DNA of 64,000 nt from Gigaspora rosea (GCA_003550325.1 QKWP01000357.1:206697-270696), one strand, 5' to 3'. Shown: positions 36,655-48,631, counted from the stretch's first letter. Notes: a model not told the origin generated them from the sequence alone. Made by a program: numbers and translations.

Positions 36655-37255
36655 AACAATCCATGGATAATGAAGAAATTAGAAACCATCTTGTAGAAAT
36701 TACGTCTGGTTTTATTGAAACTGAAATATTCTTAATTAATCAAAATTAATTATAGTAATCTAACTGTTAATAATAATTGATAATAGGCCAGTTCATCACT
36801 TGGTTCCTTATTTATAATATTGCCAAAAAATCCATCAATTCTTGAAAAAAATCGCTTAGAAATTCTTCATCTTTGGAATTCAGTGTAACATATGAAAATC
36901 TTGATCATTGTATAACAGCTTTTATCAAGGAAACGTTACGTCATACAAGTCCTACCCCATTTAATTTACGAATTCTTGAAGAAAGTAAAGATAAATATAA
37001 ATGGTCATCTGGAACATGGTTTTTCGGTTCAAATATGGATCGATTTCTTAGTGAAGAACATGGAGGAACAGGCGAGGTTAAAATAAATAAAAGTTAATTT
37101 GTACCATTCGGTGATGTTTAAGGATGTTTCCTGAAGAATTATTGCATAAATTGAGTTAAAACTGCTCGTAGTTGCTTTATAGGAAGTATGATATTGAGTT
37201 AATAAATAAGGAGGGCCAATTAAATATTCTTATAGAGGAATTAATAAAAATCTAA
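36655..37255 (+). pseudogene. Cytochrome P450 relic (C-terminal half)
   Basis: Recognisable P450 landmarks in order: an I-helix-like MDNEEIRNHLVEITSGFIET (36664 on), then after a gap with stops a K-helix with the ExxR motif as KETLR at about 36930, a DRF segment at 37039, then FVPFG (from about 37099) leading to the haem loop, and a C-terminal LYRKYDIELINKEGQL ending at a stop at 37253. The loop has a small deletion that shifts the frame, and where the haem-ligand Cys and the following Gly are expected it reads RMFPE. P450s are membrane-bound monooxygenases; this one cannot bind haem normally. The N-terminal half is not found. Confidence 0.75.
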
Positions 37256-37584
37256 TGATCAAAATATCTCAAAAATGATTAAGTCTATATAATGAGACGA
37301 GAATAATCCCACCTAACGACATAAAAACACATGCTTTTTAATGTATATCTTAACCGTCAACTATGTACTTGAATATAAAAACATGATTAAATTTTCATAA
37401 TAAAAAATTTGCTCAACAACCTGAATAATTAAAGATCTATAACTTTTGACTAATTTATTTTGCTATCTTTCTTTACGCATGTGGACTAAACTGTATTGCT
37501 TTTATGAAAATATTGGCAGCTAAACTTATCCTTGAAATACAGAAACAGTAATTTACATCTGCCATTTTTACGATAGATATATCA

Positions 37585-37717
37585 GTGCTGCCAGGGGAAA
37601 ACGTGTAAGCTATTTCACTCATTATCATTGCAATGATATGCTCCTTAATTCTTATAGGGTAAATATCACTGCGATGATAATGTGTGAAATGGCTTACAGG
37701 TTTTCCCTAAGCAGCAC
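37585..37717. repeat. Small foldback element
   Basis: GTGCTGCCAGGGGAAAACGT and the arm up to about 37640 are repeated in inverse orientation at about 37660-37717 with few mismatches (ends GCAGCAC). It could be a tiny MITE or a stable hairpin. No clear target duplication was found. Confidence 0.6.
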
Positions 37718-37892
37718 CCATATGTTGATTGATATTTTGTCACAAGCGCTCACTCAACTTTAAGATTATTCATACAAGGTTCATTGATATATTTTGAGGA
37801 AAATTTATGTTATATGTTGAATTAATATGCCAAAATAAATATATTATTTAAATATTTTGTTATTATTTTTTATTTATATCAAATTTATGCAT

Positions 37893-38685
37893 AGTTAGTG
37901 ACTAAATCGGAAATCCCGTGACCCACGTGATCGCTTCGCCAAAACCGTTAGACCGTAGAAATCGAAAGAAACAACAACAAACAAACGAGCCCCGGAGCAG
38001 CCCCGAAAGAACACGGACCAACCAGCCCCAAAAAGCCTCAAGAATCGTAAGAAGAACATGACAAAGACATTAGATCAGAAGATCGGAATGGGTACTCCAA
38101 GACCTTGGTAACGAAGAAAAAGAAGATGAGGTGCACGAAATGAACCCGTGGAAAACTTAGCCCATCAAGACCAAGCAAAGCCCAAAGAAGCAACTTGGAA
38201 AGTTTGTTGCTTAGAACTAACAAATAAAAAGGCCAGATTCGGGTAAAATTGGTCATGGCCGTGATAGTATGCCATAATAGTCGCGTAGAGTAAACGACTT
38301 GCATCAAAATTCGCAGAAATGACGCGATAAGGGATGACAAGTGCAATAGCGTTTTTTTTTCTTTTTCTTTCTTTCTTCTTCTCTCAATTTCTTTATAAAT
38401 AGAAGGTATTTCGCCTAAGTTGTAAGGATATCAAATCTCGAATCTACAAAAATTATAATAAAGTTCGAATATTTCTTTGATAAAGATCGTTAACCCATGA
38501 CTTCCAAAAACCGTCCATTCATTATAATTACACATTGTTTACTCGTAACAAACAAACTTGCCTTACCTTGCCAAATTTCTTTCACCTCACTTTGGTTTTG
38601 TTGCATGGTTGTGTGTGTGTTGTTGTTGTTTTGTTTTATTAGTGTTGACCTGATCCGTTTCACCCTTGTAGCCAAGACTCTAACA
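37893..38685 (+). repeat. 5' LTR of the gypsy-like element
   Basis: Matches 44881-45682 throughout, including the GTGATC...CTTCGCCAAAAC start and the GTAGCCAAGAC(T/G)CTAACA end. There is a run of GTGTGTGTTGTTGTTGTTTTG before the end in both. Confidence 0.88.
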
Positions 38686-38787
38686 AGTTTGGTGGTGACT
38701 GTGAGAAACTGAATAAAAAAAAAGAGATTAATTAAATTAAAAATCTCTCTTGAGTTAAGAAATAATTGCTAGAACTTAGTAGTCATA

Positions 38788-40110
38788 ATGGAACAAGAAA
38801 GAGTGGAAAATGCTGGTTCTTTGCAAAATAACAAAAATTGGGTTGATGATGCTGACCCCAAGACATTGAACACCCAGGTCAGAATATACTCCATAGTGAT
38901 CATAGTCGTACCCCTGCTGACAACCCATTGATATACCATATTGCAAATAATGATTGAAATAACCCTCCTGCCCAGGAGCCATTGCATGAGAAATTGCAAA
39001 TAAATTTAGGGAAGCCTCTGCTGGTGTTGCTGCTGCTGCCTGTCCCCTGCTGCGAGAAACAAATTTGGTACGTGTTGAACCCTTCCATAGAGAAGAAGAT
39101 AAGAACTTTTCAAGTAGGTAGAGGCATTTGAGCAAGCTGCAGATATGAACGATTGGTCCCCTGAAAGGAAGATTAAAATAGCTTCGGGATATCTGCGTGG
39201 TGTAGCTGCTAATTGGTATGATGGAGTTAAAAGAACTCTGCTACAGTGGGATAACCGTGATAACTAGGCTGTGAGTTTTGTCACTTACTTTCTTCAGTAC
39301 TTTGCGACCTCGAATATCATCATCAGTAGCAGGCCGATTTGAATGCTTTAGCTCAACGTGATACAGAATATGTGAATTCGTATGCTTATAACTTTAAAAG
39401 GTTGTTATGCTAAGATGATCCTAAGAACTGCCTTCCCAACCATATGTGGTGCGAATATTTTTTGGGAGGTTTAAAGCCCAAAATAGCTTCATGGCTAAGT
39501 GTGGCCGACCCTAAGAATCTTGATAAAGCTTTAGTAGGTGCCCATAAGATCAAAGCTGATAGATATTATAGTGAAAGAAATGAAGCACAAGCTCAACACA
39601 GCCGATATGATGATTTGGACCACTTAACTCAACAAATGCAGACAATGTAGACCAATTACGAAAAGCTTGTTAATGCCCTGGCCATCCAAATCGAGGCAAA
39701 TGAAATAAGACCTTGTTATAATAATAGAGGTGCCTACAATAATACTAACTCTACCTCGCAATTGATTTCTTATAATTGTGGAAAACCTTGACATTAGGGT
39801 TCTGCAATTTGATTTGATTTTCAAATATTTGAATCAAATATTTGATCAAATTCAAATTTGACTATATTTGATTTGATCAAATTCAAATATGGCCAAATTT
39901 GATTTGATTTGACAAATATTTGATTTGATTTGAAATAACTATTAAAAATTCAAATTCAAAATCAAATTCAAATTCAAATATTTGAATCAAATCAAATTCA
40001 AATCAGGGTCAATTTGATTTGATCAAATTCAAATTGATTCAATATTTGATTTGATTTGATTTTGAGAAACCCTACTGGACATATCTCACAAGATTGTATG
40101 TCTAAATGGG
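38788..40110 (+). pseudogene. gag relic
   Basis: Starts MEQERVENAGSLQNNKNWVD. A gag-type core GYLRGVAANWYDGVKR is read near 39186-39233 and another at about 39444-39650 (MWCEYFLGGLKPKIASWL). The zinc knuckle YNCGKP is split from GHISQDC by a 280 bp insertion (39795-40074). Multiple frameshifts and stops. Gag normally packages the element RNA; this one is dead. Confidence 0.75.
39795..40074. mobile_element. hAT-like MITE nested in gag, TTTGAT-rich
   Basis: Ends TAGGGTTCTGC and, inverted, TAGGGTTTCTC. Near-perfect 8 bp duplication CTTGACAT (39787-39794) and CTGGACAT (40075-40082). Almost all of the interior is made of TTTGAT/ATCAAA and AAATTCAAAT words in both orientations, so it can fold extensively. 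Confidence 0.75.
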
Positions 40111-40611
40111 TCCCCTTTCGGAACGTACCTCTGAGGAACCCCAGAATCAAACCAGAACTTGACTTTGATTTCGAACTTGAATCAAGGAAATGGTTTGAAT
40201 AACCCATCTGTACTTATGTTAACACAACCTCAGAATGTAAACTTATGCAATCTTGAAGATACTGGGTACCAGAATGAGAGAGAAGATGCATTTGTACTTT
40301 CACTCACCAGTCATCAACCATACTCTATTCAAAGACCAAAAAGAAACCAGAAAAAGTCAGAAAGTCAAGCAAAAGTGAGGTTATGAACCAACTCTCCAAT
40401 AGCTCCTGCCCCTGTGTTGCTCCTGGTAGAAGTGACCCATTACTGAACTACCTACACAGGCCCTGGAAGTCCCTCCAATACGGTTTTGATAAAGAAGAGA
40501 ACCCTCGATTGTTAATAAACTAGAACCATACAACATGGCGCAAGAAATTCTAAGAATAAAAGTAAATGCCACTATTGGGCAACTTCTACAGTATCCAAAC
40601 CAACACTGTAA

Positions 40612-41252
40612 GGAAAGTGCAGTAAATCACGTAATTTCCTAGGGGGTGGGGGTCCGCATCTATCACGTCCTATATATATATATAGAATAAATAGCCAATA
40701 ATATTGAAGTGTTCGTCAAATATGTTTTTTTAAAAAATTTTATTTTTCTATCGAAAGTAAAAATCAAAAGTCAATTAATAAAAAGTTCCCCAATACTTAT
40801 GAAAATTTTGTGATAAGTGTATTTTGATCTGCTGTATAAGATTACTTAATCAATTTTTTTTGATATACTTAGTAAGATTTAGACTTTACTATGTAGCAAC
40901 GTTTGTCAATTGTAGGGCGAATATATTTTTTTAAAAAATTTTAATTTTTCTATCAAAAGTAAAAATCAAAAGTCAATTAATAAAAAATTCTCCAATGCTT
41001 ATGAAAATTTTGCGATAAGTGTATTTTGATCAGCTGAATAAGGTTACTTAATCGATTTTTTGATTTGCTTAGTAAAATTTAAAACTTTACTATGTAGCGA
41101 CATTTGTCGATTATAGGATAACTTATTTTCAGGTCAAAGATGATTTGAATTTTTTTTAAATATTATAAAATTTTTATTGGTCAATAGTCCTATCACTAGG
41201 GGTGGGGTCAGGACCTATGTAAACCCTAATTACATAATTTGCTGCACTTTTC
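40612..41252. mobile_element. PIF/Harbinger-like MITE nested between gag and protease
   Basis: Ends GGAAAGTGCAGTAAATCACG and, inverted, GAAAAGTGCAGCAAATTATG. 3 bp duplication TAA at 40609-40611 and 41253-41255, and joining the flanks leaves a continuous pol reading (YPNQ...NLAQIIKRP). Inside are two ~201 bp tandem copies (about 40715-40915 and 40916-41115). TAA targets are typical of PIF/Harbinger. No transposase. Confidence 0.7.
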
Positions 41253-41329
41253 TAACCTAGCACAGATAATAAAAAGACCACTAATAGTTGAACCCGTTCT
41301 GCCCTCGAGATGCTACCCATTGTTATATA

Positions 41330-43360
41330 TGAATAAAGAACTACCCCATAGTGGCCTTACTTGACTCTGGAGCTGCTATGAGCTTGATGTTAAAATAAAT
41401 GATAGAGAAATTAGGGCAAAAAATCAACAAGCTATTCACCACTGTGGTTATAACTGTGAATGGACAAGAGGACGCATTCTAGAAAAAGTTAATAATTTCA
41501 AAATGGCTATTCAAGATATAATGATAACTATCTCATTTCAAATAATTGAATCTACAGATAATCTGCTGCTATTAGAAATGGATTGGTTCATGAGAGCCCA
41601 AGCCTGAATACATTTTGCAGAGAAAAGGTTGTACCTACGTATGATAAAAAACAAGCATAGTTTCGATATCTACTGATGGTGATCCCCAGTGGAACCTGTG
41701 GTTGAACCCCTGAAAGTGAGGATACGCTTGATGAGTTCGAATATGAAGACAAAGTTTTAGATGAGCCAGAAGATTACTTTATCAAAGAAACCCTTGAAGA
41801 TGAACTTTTTGAGAACCCATAAAGAAATTATAATAGACCTAATGGCCTGTGTCTGGCTAATGTAGAGGAACTGCCAACCCAAAGAACCTAACTCCAAAGA
41901 TGTACCTATAGAAGAAAGCTTGGAGAAAAGTCTTAGCATGCCCCTTGGACCAGGAGTAAAGAAAGTGGCCTGTGCAAGATTGTTGGATAAGAAAGATATT
42001 TTTGCTCGAAATATGAACAATTTCGGGCAAACAGATATAATTACCCATAAAATTGATATGGGAACCACTACCTCGATAAAGCAGGCACCATACTGTGCTG
42101 TGCCCAGTGTCTGTGCTTTTATCAAGAAGAAAATAATGCAATTAAAGGAAAGGGATTAGTTAGAGACTCAAAAATGATTGGACAGCCTCTATAGTAGTTG
42201 TGCTATAAAAAACTGGAAAACTTCGTATGTGTATTGATTACTGTAGGTTGAATGGAGTAACAAAAAAGGACACTTTTCCTCTTTCCTGTATCAATGATCT
42301 GTTGGAAGTGTTTGATAGTACAGTCTTGTTTCTTCCCTAGATTTGATATCAGCATACTAGCAGATAAAAATAAATAAAAGGGATCAAGAGAAGACTGTGT
42401 TTGCAGCGACATTTGTTGCACCTATGAATTTGCAGTTATGCCCTTCGGTCTCTGTAACATGCCTGCTACATTTCAGCAGCTAATGAATTATGTGCTTGCT
42501 AATTTTATTGAACAATTGGTCGTAGTATATCCTGATGACATTATAATATATTCTACTTCCTGTGATGAATATTTGACCTATATTATAACTGTATTTGACA
42601 AATTAAAAACTGTAAATTTAAAGTTAAATTTAGATAAGTGCTCCTTCTTCAAACCCCATTTGCAGTTCTTGTGCCACATAGTTGGTTGTGACAGTGTTCG
42701 TCTGGATAATGGCAAGTAAAAGAAAAAATTCAGAAGTTCTCTACTCCTGCGAATTTGCAGCAACTCCGTGAATTTATTGGGTTGGCTTCCTATTATAGGA
42801 AGTTTATTCCTAACTTCGGCTCGATTGCCTGACCACTGCATTACCTATTAAAAAAAATATAGGTTATGAGTAGAAAGAAGAGCAGGGGGTGCTTTTAATA
42901 AGTTAAAGAACTATTTGACAGAAGTGCCTGTGCTGCGATCCCCTGATTTTAACAAAACCTTCATTGTACATGCCGATGATTCTGGGATTGGGTTGGGCAC
43001 CGTGTTAGTCCAAAAAGATTATCATAAAAAGAATTTGTTGTGGCCTATGTGAGTCGAGGGCTAACAAAGGCCAAGAAAAATTACACTACCACTAAGTTTG
43101 AGTGTCTTGCCATTCTGTAGCTAGTTGAATTTCTGATATTATTTTGGCCTGGGCCCTTTCTTAGTTGTTATGGATGATGCCATGTTTAAGTAGTTACAAA
43201 CTGCAGCTTTGACTGGATATAGGGCTTGTTGTGTGCTTTATTTGCAGTCATATAATTTTAAAATTGTGTATCGACATGGGCTAAAACATAGTAATGCGGA
43301 GGCACTATTAAAGATCCTGAACCCTCTAAGAACCTTTCGAATGAAAACCTGAAAAGAATT
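41330..43360 (+). pseudogene. pol relic: protease, reverse transcriptase, RNase H
   Basis: Protease active-site LLDSGAAMSL at about 41356-41385. N-terminal RT part KKDIFARNMNNFGQTD near 41989-42036 and KLRMCIDYCRLNG near 42218-42255. RT core at 42438-42719 with MPFGLCNMPATFQQL and the catalytic box as VVYPDDIIIYS (YPDD where YxDD is usual). RNase H TFIVHADDSGIGLGTVL at about 42958-43010. Stops and frame changes separate all of these. Confidence 0.85.
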
Positions 43361-43584
43361 TTGGATCCCAACTAATAGTAATCAACTGAGCTGTTTAAAA
43401 GAAACTAGAAAAAATAAAATAAAAAAATAATACAAAAAAAAAGTGCAATAATAAATACGGCTAAATCAAAATCCAGTCCAGGCTGCCAGTGTTCTGGCAT
43501 GTTTAATATTTTATTTCCTATTTGATTTACAACATTTCAAGATTAGCCAGTAAAAAAAAAATACAAAAACAAACAAATTCTAGA

Positions 43585-44850
43585 TGGAACCTACTCAATA
43601 CCAATATCTAAAACAGTACCTTGAAATACTTGTTGCCCATGCTGGATAGTCAACAAAGACAGAAGTTAGTAAGAAGTGTGAGTTTTTTGAAGTCAAGGAT
43701 GGTTTTTTATATAAAAAAAACTGCAGGAAAAAGGAGAATTTACTTCGATTATTACAAAAGTATGAAGTAGACACTGTTTTGTACTTGGTGCATACACATT
43801 CACCTGGAGAACATTTCATAAGGATGTGATATTTGAAAAAATTTGTGACACATATTTTTGGCCCCAAATGTATTAGGACATACGGGTGTATGTCCAACAT
43901 GTGACCTATGCCAACGGAGAACCTGATTCCGTACACAAGCCCCTGCACCCCATCCCCATGACAGCTCCCTTCCACAAAATAGGGTTGTATTTTGTTGGCC
44001 CCTACTCGAACTTTTCAATTAGACTATATATCCTAGTTGCTATGGATTTTATGACCTATTGGCCAGAAGCACGTGCCATAGAGAAGGCAAATGCACAAAC
44101 TGTCACTGAGTTCTTATATAATAACATAATATGCCACCATAGTTGTCCAGACCAAATTCAATCAGACTAAAGCACTCACTTTCAGATCGAAATAATTATG
44201 CTGCTCCTAGAAAAATTAAAAGTGAAACAAAATTTTTCCACTCTATACTACTCTTGCATAAATGGTATTATCAAACGTTTTAACAAAATGTTGTGCGATC
44301 TCTTGGAAAACTAGTCAAAAACAAACATTGATTGGGACTTGTTAATCCCCTTAATACTTTTTGCGTATCGTACTGCTTGAAATTTTACTACCAAAATATC
44401 ACCGTTTTTCCTTGTATATAGTCGGCCAGACAACCAATATATCCCACTACTCTGATGAATTATTAAAAGGAATGATACTCCAAAGAATGTTCGAATTAAT
44501 AAATAAAGTACCCTTGTTAGATATCAGACCATTGAAAAACTGCATCAGCAACAAAAGGAAATGAAAGCTTACTATGACTGAAAGATCTGTGTGAGTTTTG
44601 GATTTAATATTGGTGATAAGGTCCTCTGGAGGATGCAAAAAAGAGGTACTCCCGAAGTGACAAACTTACCCTTAAGTGTACTGGTCCATTTTATGTTCAC
44701 GATAAGCTTTCTAATGATGTGTACAAATTAAGGACTCTTGGTGGAAAGGTAATATCTGCTCCTTTCAATCTAAGTTTACTGAAAAGTATTATGATCAGGA
44801 AGAAGCAGAAGTAGAAAACAAAGGAGTGCCAGCATCATCTTGAATTTTAC
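43585..44850 (+). pseudogene. integrase relic
   Basis: Zinc-binding part with HTHSPGEHF and, in another frame, CPTCDLCQRRT (43885-43920), then the catalytic core at 43886-44170 with GLYFVGPY and VAMDFMTYWPEARAI (first catalytic Asp seen). A C-terminal piece with GDKVLWRMQKRGTP is near 44615-44655. Frameshifts throughout. Confidence 0.8.
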
Positions 44851-44880
44851 ATAGTATGTGAAAATTAAGCTGGGAAGAAT

Positions 44881-45682
44881 TGTTAGTGGCTAAATCAGAG
44901 ATCCTGTGATCCACGTGATCACTTCGCCAAAACTGTTAGACCATAGAAATCAAAAGAAACAACAACAAACAAATGAACCCCGGAGCAGTCTGAAAGAACA
45001 TGAACCAACCAGCCCCAAAAAGCCTCAATAATCATAAGAAGAACAAGACAAAGACATTAGATCAGAAGATCGGAACAGGTACCCAAGACCTTGGTAACAA
45101 AGAAAAAGAAGATGAGGTGAACGAAATGAACCTGTGGAAAACTTAGCCCATCAAGACCTAGCAAAGTCCAAAGAAGCAACTTGGAATGTTTGTTTCTTAG
45201 AACAAACAAATAAAAAGGCCAGATTCGAGTAAAATTGGTCATGGCCGTGATAGTATGCCATCATAGTCGTGTAGGGTAAACGACTTGCATGGTACTTGCA
45301 TCAAAATTCGCAGAAATGACACGATAAGGGATGACAAGTGCAATAGAGTTTTTTTTCTTTTTCTTTCTTTTCTTCTCTCAATTTTTTATAAATAGAAGGG
45401 CATTTCGCCCAAGTTGTAAGGATATCGAATCTCGAATCCACAAAAAGTATAATAAAGTTCAAATATTTCTTTGATAAAGATCGTTAACCCATGACTTCCA
45501 AAAACTGTCCATTCGTCATAATTACACATTGTTTACCCGTAACAAACCAACTTGCCTTACCTTGCCAAATCTCTTTCGGCTCACATTGGTTTTGTTGCGT
45601 GGTTGTGTGTGTGTTGTTGTTGTTTTGTTTCATTAGTGTTGACCTATCTATCTGTTTCGCCCTTGTAGCCAAGACGCTAACA
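44881..45682 (+). repeat. 3' LTR of the gypsy-like element
   Basis: 802 bp, intact TGTTAG start and CTAACA end. A purine-rich CTGGGAAGAA lies just before it at about 44870-44879, as expected of a polypurine tract. Confidence 0.88.
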
Positions 45683-45686
45683 GCAT

Positions 45687-46937
45687 GTAAGTTATGAAAA
45701 ATGACCTCTATACCTATTGAAATACATCGGGAAAATTGAATTTCATTTGGTTGAAAATATTTTAATCAATCAAACTTATCATTAAGATAAGGAATAGACA
45801 CAAAGTTTAATAATCAAAAAAAAAACATACACATATTTTTAATTAGTAGAAAATGTCCTACGAAACTATCATTTCAGTCAATAAACTGTTATATTTTTTT
45901 GGCACAAGCTTATTAACAATTTTATAAAGATAATTATTAGAGTAACAAGATAAAGCATTGCACAAATGCAGTGGTTAAGAAAAAACAATTACGGTTTAAT
46001 ATGCAAAAAAAAAAAAATTCTTTTATAGGCAGCGATTAAAACAGTGCAGATTCATATGATTTGTTGTTAGTTTATAGCAATACCCACATGTGATTTTGCA
46101 TTATCATTCACCCTTCTTCAAGCCATAAACTTTGTTTCACTTTGTATGCACGTACGTACAGAATACGAATGTGTACCCCAGCGTACAGTGTGCTATTCTA
46201 ATAATTATAATAAGTAGTTGGTTAAATTTGCATTGGAATCATTAAGGTTACTATAATGTGTTATTGTAAAAACTTATGTTACAAGCCTTAATATTCTGGC
46301 AGTATACAGTGAAAAACTCTTGTACAAAGTTTAATCCGTGCCATTCCTCCGTCAACCCATACCTTTACGGTACATTTTTCTTACAGGGACAACATGCAAA
46401 AAGTATCAAAAGACGATTACACAACAGAGAAAATGACACGTTATATGATATGTTACCTAAGCACATATAGTGAAGATGAACGAATCAAAATTTTAAAGCG
46501 CTAATTAAGCAAACGATGATCAATATGCAACGTTTCACTTATTTGTGCGGGTGATGCAAACCAAAAAAGGAAAATCCAATTTTGTAAATAAACTAAGTGG
46601 GTGAGATAAAAATTTAGGTTTAGGGCCCTTAATGTTAGAGACCATAGAAACTGATTAACATTCGTTATATATAAAATTTCACTTCTGACATTTTTAATTA
46701 ATGCTTCAAGGCCGAATTAAACACTTTATGTACGTGTTCGGATTCTAAGTCGGGCTGATACGGAATAGTCTCTGGTTGGCTATTTCCTCTTCAAGCGTTT
46801 GTACTACCCGCGCAAATAAGTGGATGCGATGCGTGTTATAACAATATGTATAAATGAACAAGTAACGTAATACATATGTATCTTCGCAATAAATTTGATG
46901 GTTTCATATGTAATACACTTATCCTTCTTGAGACACG
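45687..46937. other. Intergenic, no gene seen
   Basis: AT-rich. A 64-codon open frame at 46276-46470 (CHSSVNPYLYGTFF) has a passing likeness to a seventh membrane helix of receptors, but there is nothing else of such a protein. A TTTTTCTTACAG at about 46376-46387 could be a splice acceptor. Confidence 0.4.
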
Positions 46938-48631
46938 ATGTCGAATTACAATAATATATTCGAAAAACAACCAGAACAAATTGACAGTTTATCAGATATT
47001 GTTCAACTAGCCAACAATGTTACCCAGTTGCATTTAGAAAATAATAAGTCAAAAGTTTTTGTTAATGAAATTATTGAAGAAATGTGTAATCTGTATGATA
47101 ATGAAAGATTGAAAGGCAAAAATGAGCGTTCAATTCTTGAAACGTTAGAACAATTTTTAGTAAACCAAAAACAAAATCCAGTTGATATTATCAACTTTTG
47201 TTTAGATGATCAAGTCAACCCTATAATTCAAAACGTTCTTGCAAGTTGTTATTATTACGGCAAATGGGTTGAAGAGGATGAACATAAGGTTTTCATTTAT
47301 TATCAAAAATCTGCAGAGATGGGTGACGCTGATGGAACATTTAAAGTTGGAAATTGTTATGGTGAAGGAATTGGAATTGAAAAGGATGAACATAAGGCTT
47401 TCGTTTATTATCAAAAATCTGCTGAGATGGGGAATATTGACGGAATAAATTATGTAGGAATTTGTTATCGTCATGGAATTGGAGTTGAAAAGGACGAATA
47501 TAAGGCTTTCATTTATTATCAAAAATCTGCAGAGATGGGTTATGCTGATGGAATATTTGACGTTGGAGATTGTTATCGTCATGGTATTGGAGTTGAAAAG
47601 GACGAACATAAGGCTTTCATTTATTATCAAAAAGCTGCAGAGATGGGGAATATTAAAGGAATAAAAAATGTTGGATATTGTTATAATTACGGAATTGGAG
47701 TTGAAAAGGATGAACATAAGACTTTCATTTATTTATAAAAATCTGCAGAGATGGGTGACGCTGATGGAACATTTAAAGTTGGAAATTGTTATCATCTTGG
47801 AATTGGAGTTGTAAAGGACGAATATAAGGCTTTCATTTATTACAAAAATCTGCAGAGATGGGTCACACTAAAGGAATAAATAATGTTGGAATTTGTTATG
47901 AAAAAGGATTTGGAGTCTGCAAGGATGAATATAAGGCTTTCATTTATTATCAAAAATCTGCAGAAGTGGGTGATGCTGATGGGACATTTTATGTTGGAGT
48001 TTGTTATCATCATGGAATTGGAGTTAAAAAGAATGAGCATAAGGCTTTCATCTATTATCTACAATCTGCAGAGTTGGGAAATGCTGATGGAACATTCAGA
48101 GTTGGATATTGTTATGATGAAGGAATTGGAGTTGAAAAGAATGAACATAAGGCTTTCATTTATTATTAAATATCTGCAGAGATGGGTAACGCTAATGGAA
48201 CAAAATATGTTGGATATTGTTATGAAAATGGAATTGGAGTTCAAAAGGATGAGCAAGAGGCTTTTATTTATTATCAAAAATCTTCAGAGATGGGTGACGC
48301 TAATGGAACAGTTAATTGTTATCGTCTTGGAAATGGTGTTGAAAAGGATAAACATAAGGCTTTCATCTATTATGAAAAGAATGAGCATGAGGCTTTCATT
48401 TATTATCAAAAATCTGCAGAATTGGGTGACGCTAGTGGAACATATATGGTTGGAAATTGTTATTGTAATGGAATTGGAGTTGAAAAGGATGAACATAAGG
48501 CCTTTATTTATTTTCAGAAATCTGCAGAGATGGGACATATTGGTGGAGTCTCAGCCGTTGCCGAATGTTACCGAAGTGGAACTGGAATAGGAAGAGATCC
48601 AGATAAAGCTAAATACTGGTATCAAAGGTAA
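46938..48631 (+). pseudogene. Sel1-repeat protein, interrupted
   Basis: Starts at a clear ATG (MSNYNNIFEKQPEQIDSLSD). A helical N-terminal part of about 95 aa precedes 13 Sel1-like repeats of 36 aa (108 bp), unit type GIGVEKDEHKAFIYYQKSAE. Sel1 repeats are TPR-like superhelices for protein binding and in this fungal group are often linked with kinase domains. Breaks: a stop in repeat 5 at 47736-47738, a 1 bp loss near 47841 in repeat 6, and a CAA-to-TAA stop at 48167-48169 in repeat 9. Repeats 5 and 9 are hit at the same Tyr-Gln site. Repeat 11 is shortened and partly duplicated. The coding sequence ends KYWYQR at 48630, right at a possible donor GTAACT. The first 266 aa, with about five repeats, could still be made. 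Confidence 0.8.

Larger units (their letters stand above)
37893..45682 (+). mobile_element. Degenerate Ty3/gypsy-like LTR retrotransposon
   Basis: About 7.8 kb with LTRs of 793 and 802 bp, target duplication GCAT (37889-37892, 45683-45686) and LTR ends TGTTAG...CTAACA (first base changed in the left LTR). A primer-binding-like TGGTGGTGACTGTGAGAA starts at 38690. In order: gag with zinc knuckle, protease, reverse transcriptase, RNase H, integrase, which is the Ty3/gypsy order. Every domain is broken by stops and frameshifts, and the LTRs differ at many positions, so the copy is old. Two smaller elements are nested in it. Base composition is less AT-rich than the surroundings. Confidence 0.9.

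Noticed and set aside
46276-46470. Possible receptor-like NPYLY motif
   Set aside because: Only one short stretch, stop directly upstream, no other membrane helices.
47202-47717. Minus-strand 171-codon frame over the Sel1 gene
   Set aside because: Antisense shadow of the 108 bp Sel1 repeat; the + strand has clear Sel1 motifs and a natural start.
47883-48590. Second + strand frame (235 codons) over the Sel1 repeats
   Set aside because: Frame-shifted reading of the repeat with a monotonous Leu/Arg/Ile pattern; the Sel1 consensus is in the other frame.
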